NCBI RefSeq assembly: GCF_000799565.1
Contig: NZ_JUHB01000001.1
Location: 2,421,501 to 2,485,500 of the forward strand
Direction: 5' to 3'
Source: Cellulophaga sp. Hel_I_12
GTDB taxonomy: Bacteria; Bacteroidota; Bacteroidia; Flavobacteriales; Flavobacteriaceae
Length of the DNA: 64,000 bases
Positions 25,579-32,046 of this stretch are shown here, piece by piece (within the stretch, counting starts at the first letter, position 1; every line of letters begins with the position of its first letter). The notes below the pieces were generated by a model. That model saw nothing but the letters and a program-made list of their open reading frames with translations. It was not told the origin of the DNA and made no database searches. Made by a program: the position numbers and the translations under genes.

Positions 25579-26844
25579 ATGAAAAACATATTCCTACTAT
25601 TTGCATTCATCATTACGCTAAATATATATTCCCAGAAGCCTGTTTTTAAAGGGCAAGAACCCATAGAGCAAGTCTCAACGGTTTCAAAACCGGTACAAAT
25701 ACAATGGAAAGGCATTTTTCCTTTTGAAAATGATTCTGTTTACTTTTCAAATGATTTTGAAGGTGCCCGATTGAATGGTATAATAAAAGACTACGACAGC
25801 ACCTATACGGCCCTTATAACTTCTGAAAACACGCCAATAAACGTTAGTCCTTGGTATGCTTTTAAAGTGTGGTCCAAACACAAAAAGCAAATTTATCTGA
25901 CCCTCACGTATGGTGAAGGCTATAAACACAGGTATTACCCTAAATTAAGTAACGACGGATTACACTGGACATCGATGGATTCTACAGATTATGTTGAATT
26001 TGAAAAAGGGGATAAAAATTTTGGTCCTGGGTCGCTTCCATTAAAAGTACAGATGAAGTTAAGCATTAATCCCGATACGTTGTGGGTAAGCGCCCAAGAG
26101 CTCCAAACCTCAAAGCATGTCAAGAAATGGGTGGAAGCCTTGTCCGAAAAGCCATTTGTTTCAAATCAGCAAATAGGTTTAAGCAGGGAAGGAAGACCAT
26201 TGACGGCTTTAACCATTGGCAAAGAAAAGACCGCAAGAATGCTGATTGTTATTTCTAGGCAACATCCACCGGAGGTAACTGGATATTTGGCTATGAAAGC
26301 GTTTGTGGAAACCATAAGCTCCAATTTAAAACTCGCTAAAAAATTCAGAAAAAAATTTACGGTTTATGTTGTACCCTTGATGAATCCTGACGGTGTTGAC
26401 AATGGATATTGGAGGCACAATGCGGGTGGCATTGATTTAAATAGAGATTGGACATTTTTCAACCAGCCGGAAACATTGGCGGTAAGCGAATTTATAAAAG
26501 AACGGGAAAAAAAGACAAACGGGAAGTTCTATTTTGGCATTGATTTCCATTCCACATGGGACGATATTTATTACACCATAGCTGATAGCTTTAAAGGTAA
26601 TATGCCGGGATTGGTACCGGAATGGTTGGAGAATGTAAAAATGGCAATCCCTGGTTATAATCCAAATATTAGCCCAAGTGATAAAATGGAACCTGCTATT
26701 ATATCACGCAATTATTTTTATGTTTCTCATGGTATGGAAGCATTGGTTTTTGAGGTTGGAGATAATACAAACCGAGATTTTTTAAAAAAGAAAGGACAAA
26801 CAAGTGCCATTGAATTGATGAAACTGATGCTTTCCAGATTATAA
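25579..26844 (+). CDS. Exported M14-family zinc carboxypeptidase
   Basis: A 421-residue protein starting at MKNIFLLFAFIITLNIYSQK, a clear signal peptide; the open frame runs further upstream but overlaps the symporter gene. After an N-terminal beta domain (about 25-190), the M14 catalytic domain shows the zinc motif SRQHPPEVTGY (H-x-x-E), substrate-binding RHNAGGIDLNRDW (Asn-Arg), the third zinc ligand in FGIDFHSTWDD, and a catalytic Glu probably in ALVFEVGDNTNR. The overall pattern is that of cytosolic-carboxypeptidase-like M14 proteins of Bacteroidota. It would trim C-terminal residues from peptides in the periplasm. It begins 20 bp after the symporter stop and is the last gene of the cargo operon. 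Confidence 0.9.
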   Translation: MKNIFLLFAFIITLNIYSQKPVFKGQEPIEQVSTVSKPVQIQWKGIFPFENDSVYFSNDFEGARLNGIIKDYDSTYTALITSENTPINVSPWYAFKVWSKHKKQIYLTLTYGEGYKHRYYPKLSNDGLHWTSMDSTDYVEFEKGDKNFGPGSLPLKVQMKLSINPDTLWVSAQELQTSKHVKKWVEALSEKPFVSNQQIGLSREGRPLTALTIGKEKTARMLIVISRQHPPEVTGYLAMKAFVETISSNLKLAKKFRKKFTVYVVPLMNPDGVDNGYWRHNAGGIDLNRDWTFFNQPETLAVSEFIKEREKKTNGKFYFGIDFHSTWDDIYYTIADSFKGNMPGLVPEWLENVKMAIPGYNPNISPSDKMEPAIISRNYFYVSHGMEALVFEVGDNTNRDFLKKKGQTSAIELMKLMLSRL

Positions 26845-26954
26845 CTGACATTGCCCAAAAAGTGTATTATGTAAAAATGGACTTACAATATTAGGCTAGA
26901 CATTAAGATGCGAGATTTAGAGTTACATAAATTAACTTTGAATCATAAAAAAAA

Positions 26955-27115
26955 GAAACCGAAATTACGGTCCGTCATTTAAGAAGAAGGCAGTAGAATT
27001 AAGTTATTCCTGAGGTAATACAAAACAGTATGTGAAGAACTGGACATATCTTATTTGGTAATGCGCCGTTGGTGACATGGTAGCGCAAAGTGAAGGTGCA
27101 AATCCTGTATTGTTG
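26955..27115 (+). pseudogene. Decayed IS3-type transposase OrfA fragment
   Basis: In one frame the segment reads NYGPSFKKKAVELSYS, stop, GNTKQ, then shifts frame to VCEELDISYLVMRRW, stop, and then MVAQSEGANPVL. Joined, this resembles the helix-turn-helix start of IS3-family OrfA (xPxFKxKAVELSYxxGNxKQVxEELxIxxxLVxRWRxE). At least two stops and one frameshift make it inactive. No OrfB or inverted repeats remain. It lies in the 505-bp gap (26845-27349) between the SusCD cargo and the ATPase genes, so it may mark the seam where one cargo block was added. The rest of the gap shows nothing recognisable. Confidence 0.55.
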
Positions 27116-27349
27116 AGATCGGATATTGATACTTTTATTAATCCTTATTGAAACCTGATATGTCCAGAATTATATGTTAAAACAATTTTTTGGTAGAATC
27201 GGTAAAAATTAAGAACCTTATCCAAAGCATCGTCCATATCTTTATGGATAAACTTTGATTGATAGATTATTATAGTTGTTATAGATTTTTAATAACAGCA
27301 CATCCTAAAATGCAAAAAATAACCTATATTGCACATATAAATATGCAAC

Positions 27350-28540
27350 ATGGAACAATTACTAGAAAAATCGGCAGCATTGGTACAACGAATACGTTCT
27401 GAAAAGAAACGCTATTTATACAATGAGATTAACTGGAACAACAAATTAATAGGCATAAAAGGCGCTAGAGGTACTGGCAAAACGACCCTTTTGTTACAAA
27501 AATTAAAAGAGTTAAAGTTGTTACCAACCCAAGGAACCTATTGGTCCTTAGATGATTTTTATTTCACAACACATTCATTGGTAGAAACTGCCGAAGCATT
27601 CTTTAAAAAAGGCGGGCAATATCTTTTTTTGGATGAGGTGCACAAATACGAAAATTGGTCCATTCATATAAAAAACCTGTATGATTTTTATCCTGACTTA
27701 AAAATAGTTTTCACAGGGTCGTCCATAATCGATATTTCTAGAGAAGAAGGCGATTTAAGCAGACGGATGCTAATGTACACCTTATCTGGACTTTCATACC
27801 GTGAATATTTGGCGTTTAATGATTTGTATAATTTTGAACCTATTGTTTTGGAAGACATACTTTCCAAAGACCGTAAATGGGCTGAAATGTTTCCTGTGGA
27901 GTTTAGACCATTGGAGTATTTTGAGGATTATTTGCAATACGGTTATTATCCATTTTCCATGGAAGATAAACAAGGTTATGCCACACGGCTGCAACAACTG
28001 GTGCGCTTAATTGTGGAATACGATATGGCAGAACTAAAGGGTTTCGATGTGCGTAATGCAAAAAAAATGTTGCAATTACTTAATGTGGTTGCCGCTAATG
28101 TACCCTTTCAGCCCAATATCACCAATATTGCTAAAAAAAGCAATATCCATAGAAACTCCGTGGTAGCCTATCTTCATTTTTTAGAGCAAGCCCAGTTAAT
28201 AAAATTATTGTATGCATCTGGAATCAGTTTGGCAACACTTCAAAAGCCCGAAAAAGTGTATTTGGACAATCCAAATCTCGCCTATGCATTTTCAACATCA
28301 AGCCCAAATGTGGGTAATTTAAGGGAGACCTATTTTATTTCCCAAGTTTCAGTAAGGCATAAAATGGCATACCCAAAACAAGGAGACTTTTTAGTTGATA
28401 ATACATTTACTTTTGAAGTTGGGGGTAAAGACAAAACAAGCAAACAGATAGATACTGTAAAAAACGGTTTTGTAGTTGCAGATGATGTTGAATTCCCTAT
28501 TACTAAACTACCTCTTTGGCTCTTTGGATTTTTATATTAA
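27350..28540 (+). CDS. AAA-type ATPase with DUF4143-like C-terminus (shorter paralogue)
   Basis: A 396-residue protein of the archaeal/bacterial DUF4143 ATPase group. Walker A is KGARGTGKTTLL (K44), Walker B is QYLFLDEVHKYENW, and the sensor-like IVFTGSS follows. The rest includes a winged-helix-like region (NIAKKSNIHRNSVVAYLHFLEQAQLI) and a C-terminal segment with the DUF4143 style D...ExxGK pattern (GDFLVDNTFTFEVGGKDK), which may be a relict PD-(D/E)XK nuclease fold. Function of this family is unknown; suggestions include toxin-antitoxin or regulatory roles. It lies next to a second, longer member of the family (28890) in the same direction. Confidence 0.85.
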   Translation: MEQLLEKSAALVQRIRSEKKRYLYNEINWNNKLIGIKGARGTGKTTLLLQKLKELKLLPTQGTYWSLDDFYFTTHSLVETAEAFFKKGGQYLFLDEVHKYENWSIHIKNLYDFYPDLKIVFTGSSIIDISREEGDLSRRMLMYTLSGLSYREYLAFNDLYNFEPIVLEDILSKDRKWAEMFPVEFRPLEYFEDYLQYGYYPFSMEDKQGYATRLQQLVRLIVEYDMAELKGFDVRNAKKMLQLLNVVAANVPFQPNITNIAKKSNIHRNSVVAYLHFLEQAQLIKLLYASGISLATLQKPEKVYLDNPNLAYAFSTSSPNVGNLRETYFISQVSVRHKMAYPKQGDFLVDNTFTFEVGGKDKTSKQIDTVKNGFVVADDVEFPITKLPLWLFGFLY

Positions 28541-28889
28541 CACCTTATCGATATTAAGCATAAATTTAGTTAACCATTTAATAATGTTTTTTTTTGATTT
28601 TTAAAAAATTCAGAATTTTTGTTTAAAAAGAACTTAATACACAAACTATTAGTTTGTGTATTTGAGATAAATTAAACTATAATTATATTTTGGTGGTTTA
28701 AAAGAGATGAAAACAGAAACTTCCACATATTAAATTTTCTACCTCGAAACGAAGCACTAACTTCCTTAATTATTTTTTGCAGAAATAAAGATTAATAACG
28801 ACAAAATTAGCCTTATAATTACAAAAAATATAAAATAGATATATTTGAACAGCCTTATTTTGTGTATATTTGCATAAATAAGAAATAAA
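28541..28889. other. AT-rich gap between the two DUF4143 ATPase genes
   Basis: A 349-bp AT-rich stretch. It contains a perfect 11-bp hairpin AATACACAAAC / GTTTGTGTATT at 28636-28662 with a five-base loop (an operator or weak terminator) and a promoter at 28845-28872. No gene seen. Confidence 0.5.
28845..28872 (+). promoter_or_regulatory. Promoter of the longer DUF4143 ATPase gene
   Basis: TTG at 28845-28847 and TATATTTG at 28865-28872, a perfect TAnnTTTG, 17 bp apart. It lies 17 bp before the ATG at 28890, which implies a very short leader and independent expression from the upstream paralogue. Confidence 0.65.
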
Positions 28890-30341
28890 ATGAAGTTTTC
28901 AAGTATTATTCCAACAGAAAAAATTATTGAAAGATTACATTACGAGAATCCTTGGTGGTTAACGAAAGAGATTTCCGAAGCATACAAATCAATGTCAAAA
29001 CGTTTATATTTTGACTTGTTCTATCCTTTCGTTGTCGAAAAAGATATTCGTAGAGCTGTTGTGCTCATGGGCCCTAGACGTGTAGGGAAAACTGTGATGA
29101 TGTTTCATACAATTCAGAATTTGATTGATGATGGTACAGATCCTCAAAAAATATTTTTCATTGGTATTGATAATCCTATTTATATCAATTTAAGTTTAGA
29201 AGACATTCTCGGTCTTTGCAAAGAAGCACTTAAATTAGAAAATCTTAATGGATGTTATGTGTTTTTTGATGAAATTCAATACTTGAAGGATTGGGAGCGA
29301 CATCTTAAAGTATTGGTTGATTCTTATCCTAACATCAAATTTGTCGTATCTGGTTCGGCAGCTGCTGCTTTGAGATGGCATAGTTCAGAAAGTGGTGCAG
29401 GACGTTTTACAGATTTCATGTTGCCGCCACTAACATTTCAGGAATATATTCATTTAAAGAATATGAATCACCTCATAATTGATAGCAATATTCAGTATGA
29501 CGGTGTTGAAATTCCTTATAAAATTACGCATGATCTTAAGGCGTTGAATAAAGAATTTGTTAATTACCTAAACTTCGGTGGTTATCCAGAAGTAGTTCTT
29601 TCTGAGAAAATTCAAAGTGATATGGGAAGATATGTTAAAAATGATATCATAGATAAAGTCCTTTTAAGAGATTTGCCAAGTTTGTATGGCATTAAGGATA
29701 TTCAAGAGCTCAATAGATTTTTTACTTATATCGCTTATAATACTGGAAATGAATTTTCTTATGAAGCAATATCTAAAGATAGTGGGATTCAAAAGGTAAC
29801 CTTGAAGAAATATTTAGAGTATTTAGAGGCCGCATTTTTAATAAAAGTTTTGAATAAAGTAGACGTTAACGCTAAAAAGCTAAAAAGAGTGACTAGTTTT
29901 AAAGTGTATCTTACCAACCCCTCTTTGAGAACAGCCTTGTTTTCTCCAATTATAGAGACAGACCAAGAGATGGGGAACATGGTAGAAACCGCAATTTTGT
30001 CACAATGGATGCATAGAGAGAATCTGGATTTAACATACGCACGTTGGAAAGAAGGAAGAAAAGAAGGGGTAGTAGATTTGGTTCTTTTAGATGACAAAAA
30101 ATTTAAACCTGTTTGGGGCGTGGAAATTAAATGGAGCAATCGCTATTACATGAAACCCCAAGAATTAAATAGTTTAATTCAATTTTGCAAAACGAATGAT
30201 TTTACCAGTGCCCTGGTAACGACTATCGATCAATTGGGCAATAAGGAGATTGGCGATTTAAAACTCACATATTTACCTGCTTCAATCTATGCTTATAACG
30301 TAGGAGAAAATACATTGAGAATGAAAAACACGAATATTTAG
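28890..30341 (+). CDS. AAA-type ATPase with DUF4143 domain (longer paralogue)
   Basis: A 483-residue protein. Walker A is LMGPRRVGKTVMM (K67), Walker B is CYVFFDEIQYLKDWE, followed by KFVVSGSAAAALR. The C-terminal DUF4143 region ends in a PD-(D/E)XK-like arrangement: GVVDLVLLDDKKFKP then WGVEIKWSNRY (D, then E-x-K about 15 residues on), which is better preserved than in the shorter neighbour. The middle contains EFSYEAISKDSGIQKVTLKKYLEYLE, a probable winged helix. It has its own promoter. The pair may be accessory genes with stabilising or defensive functions, but no toxin or antitoxin partner is visible. It is convergent with the integrase gene, 20 bp away. Confidence 0.87.
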   Translation: MKFSSIIPTEKIIERLHYENPWWLTKEISEAYKSMSKRLYFDLFYPFVVEKDIRRAVVLMGPRRVGKTVMMFHTIQNLIDDGTDPQKIFFIGIDNPIYINLSLEDILGLCKEALKLENLNGCYVFFDEIQYLKDWERHLKVLVDSYPNIKFVVSGSAAAALRWHSSESGAGRFTDFMLPPLTFQEYIHLKNMNHLIIDSNIQYDGVEIPYKITHDLKALNKEFVNYLNFGGYPEVVLSEKIQSDMGRYVKNDIIDKVLLRDLPSLYGIKDIQELNRFFTYIAYNTGNEFSYEAISKDSGIQKVTLKKYLEYLEAAFLIKVLNKVDVNAKKLKRVTSFKVYLTNPSLRTALFSPIIETDQEMGNMVETAILSQWMHRENLDLTYARWKEGRKEGVVDLVLLDDKKFKPVWGVEIKWSNRYYMKPQELNSLIQFCKTNDFTSALVTTIDQLGNKEIGDLKLTYLPASIYAYNVGENTLRMKNTNI

Positions 30342-30361
30342 AGTGACCATCAGGGAAAGCT

Positions 30362-31570
30362 TCAAACCAAAATTTCAATCGCCTCATCTAAAACTGAGTT
30401 ATCAAATTCCTTAAGATAAGTTTGTGTGATACTTAGATTTTTATGACCCATAGATTCGCTAATAATATCGGTAGCTACTCCTTTTTGTTTTAAACAGTTA
30501 GCAAAACTATGTCTGGCCACGTAACTGGTTATGGATTTATCAATTCCACATATTTCGGCAATCTCTTTTAATTCTTTGTTGTAGCGTTGAAGGGTTTTAT
30601 GTTTTCTGTTTTCCAATTGGGATGGCGTCAAGCTGTTTTTCAAAAGTATAGGAAACACATATTTAGTATCAAGGGCAAACGCTTTATAATAATTCAAAAT
30701 CTCTCGAACAGGAGGAAGAATTTTAATTTTAAAATTTCCCTTGGTTTTAGATCTCGTATAATATATTTTATCATTGTCAATTGCTTTCCATTCAAGTTTC
30801 ATCATATCGGCAAAATTCATACCTCTAGTGTAAAAACTAAATATAAAATAGTTCCTTGTATTTACATACCCTGGATATTTTGCTAAGTCGAAATCTCTAA
30901 TCTGAAGGATTTCTTCCATTCTTAAAGCCTTTTTGAGACTTCTACCTTTTAGTTTTGACACTTTATAAATTTTAAAAGGATAATCTTGTTCTTTAGCTAT
31001 TTTTCTTTCAATAGCAAAGTTATATAGTGCTCTTATAGCTCTCATTCGCACCCCTATGCCACCATCGCTTCCGCCTCTTGACCTCAAAAAAGCTTCATAT
31101 TTATTTAAAAAGGATGGAGTAATGTCTTTAAAGTTAAGTCTGGTGCTTTTATGAAATAAATTTAAAGAAGCGAACACCTCTTTGTTTATGCGTGCATTGC
31201 CAGTTCTTCCGGCATAAATAAATTCACCAATAATCTCATGCCAAAAATTAAAAACATTTTGCTGCACTGGATTGGACACAATTCTAAAGCGATTTTCAAA
31301 ATCTCTTAGAGTGAAATCATCTGTTTCCATTTCTAAGTCTGAAAGGATTTTTAGTGCCCTGTCCTTGAATTTTAATAGCAACCTGTTATTCTGGATGCTG
31401 TTTGAATTCTTATTGGTAAAACTACCCGTTGTTTGGTTCCACTCATTCGGAAAAGCTCTGAATATCGTTTGAAAAAATTTGGATTTTCTATCTTTAGATA
31501 CCCTTATAGAGATTGGGTAACTGCCATCAGCGAGCTTTGTTTTTTTTAATACGGTTTTTACTGTTGCCAT
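30362..31570 (-). CDS. int: Tyrosine recombinase / integrase of the element
   Basis: A 402-residue site-specific integrase of the Bacteroidota phage_int_SAM-like class. N-terminal arm-binding domain (1-100, starting ATVKTVLKKTKLADGSYPI), SAM-like core-binding domain (about 105-205) and catalytic domain (about 215-390). Catalytic residues: R249 (FYTRGMNFADMM), R353 in TSYVARHSFAN (the usual HxxR has Tyr at the His position, as often seen in this phylum), H376 (SMGHKNLS) and nucleophile Y385 (ITQTYLKEF). It is encoded next to attR and transcribed inward. It should catalyse integration at the CAU-anticodon tRNA 3' end. Upstream, words GTACAACA at 31588 and in 31651-31674 may be its arm sites. 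Confidence 0.93.
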   Translation of the reverse strand: MATVKTVLKKTKLADGSYPISIRVSKDRKSKFFQTIFRAFPNEWNQTTGSFTNKNSNSIQNNRLLLKFKDRALKILSDLEMETDDFTLRDFENRFRIVSNPVQQNVFNFWHEIIGEFIYAGRTGNARINKEVFASLNLFHKSTRLNFKDITPSFLNKYEAFLRSRGGSDGGIGVRMRAIRALYNFAIERKIAKEQDYPFKIYKVSKLKGRSLKKALRMEEILQIRDFDLAKYPGYVNTRNYFIFSFYTRGMNFADMMKLEWKAIDNDKIYYTRSKTKGNFKIKILPPVREILNYYKAFALDTKYVFPILLKNSLTPSQLENRKHKTLQRYNKELKEIAEICGIDKSITSYVARHSFANCLKQKGVATDIISESMGHKNLSITQTYLKEFDNSVLDEAIEILV

Positions 31571-31650
31571 AGGTTTCGAATAAATTAGTACAACACTTAT
31601 GAATTATTTCGTCACTATCTCAAAAATATCAATACTTTAGATAGCTTAAA

Positions 31651-31674
31651 ATCAGTACAACATCTGTACAACAA
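31651..31674 (+). repeat. Right copy of 24-bp subterminal repeat (possible integrase arm site)
   Basis: Identical to 3388-3411, same orientation, starting ATCAGTACAACATCTGTACA. It lies 115 bp inside attR and 80 bp upstream of the integrase start. A further single AGTACAACA word is at 31587-31595, within about 20 bp of the integrase start codon, so binding there might also control int expression. Confidence 0.7.
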
Positions 31675-31789
31675 ATTGCCTTTTAAAGGTAAATCAAATG
31701 CAAATAGAAACAAAATAAAAAATCATAAATAACTGATAATGAGAACATAAGATGCTAAATGTTACTAAATGAAAATCAAAATAATGCAT

Positions 31790-31832
31790 CTCATAATCAG
31801 GTGGTCCCTGGTTCGAGCCCAGGTGGGACCAC
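31790..31832 (+). repeat. attR (43-bp att repeat, orphan tRNA 3' half)
   Basis: Perfect copy of 3296-3338. It has no D-arm or 5' acceptor strand upstream, so it is not a tRNA gene; it is the original chromosomal 3' end of the tRNA, displaced by insertion. Confidence 0.93.
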
Positions 31833-31871
31833 AAAAAACCCTTAAAAATTAGTCATTTTTAAGGGTTTTTT
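31833..31871 (+). terminator. Original chromosomal tRNA terminator, now orphaned
   Basis: Perfect 17-bp stem AAAAAACCCTTAAAAAT / ATTTTTAAGGGTTTTTT with a five-base loop, directly after attR. Before insertion it would have ended the tRNA transcript; it now lies 28.5 kb away from the promoter. Confidence 0.8.
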
Positions 31872-31880
31872 TAGTTCAAG

Positions 31881-32046
31881 ATTTAAAAATAGCAACTTCT
31901 GCTCTGCGTCGCGGATCATTTCTATACCCTCTTGAATAGTGAGTTTATTTTTTAACAAAAACCCTTTTACTAGTAAACTACTATAATCACTACTGGTGAC
32001 TTTTAGGTTTTCATCCCGCAATTTTACTTGCTTTTTTATAAGGTGA
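31881..32046 (-). pseudogene. Decayed paralogue of the LysE-family gene, with internal deletion
   Basis: On the minus strand the remnant reads KKQVKLRDENLKVTSSDY, then SLLVKGFLL joined to KNKLTIQEGIEMIRDAEQK. It matches two separate parts of the intact gene at 35393-36070: the middle (KKKQVKLRDENVKVTSGDY...VKGFLLN) and the C-terminus (VKGFLPKDKLNIQEGIEMIRDAEQK). The break falls where both parts encode VKGFL, so the deletion went between short direct repeats. The N-terminal half is missing, a one-base loss shifts the frame near 32030, and the stop codon has mutated (reads on as LLFLNL). Its upstream edge coincides with the 3' end of the ASP-box gene. Confidence 0.8.

Larger units (their letters stand above)
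3296..31832. mobile_element. tRNA-integrated integrative mobilizable element (28.5 kb)
   Basis: Bounded by a perfect 43-bp direct repeat: the tRNA 3' half at 3296-3338 (attL) and an orphan copy at 31790-31832 (attR). A tyrosine recombinase gene lies just inside attR. The interior carries an HTH excisionase-like gene, primase-helicase, primase, MobC and MobA relaxase, but no type IV secretion (Tra) genes. It is therefore best called mobilizable rather than self-transmissible. Cargo is a FecI/FecR-SusCD nutrient locus and two DUF4143-type ATPases. Both ends also share an internal 24-bp direct repeat. Boundaries are seen directly; mobility is inferred. Confidence 0.9.

Noticed and set aside
9158..26844. 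Reading the SusCD locus as a classic polysaccharide-utilisation locus
   Set aside because: No glycoside hydrolase, lyase or carbohydrate esterase is encoded; the nearby enzymes act on C-N bonds or amino acids.
31790..31832. A second tRNA gene at attR
   Set aside because: Only the anticodon loop to acceptor 3' strand is present; no D-arm or 5' acceptor strand precedes it. It is the att repeat.
3296..31832. Calling the element a self-transmissible conjugative element or a prophage
   Set aside because: Mob genes are present, but no mating-pore (Tra/VirB) genes and no capsid, tail or terminase genes are seen.
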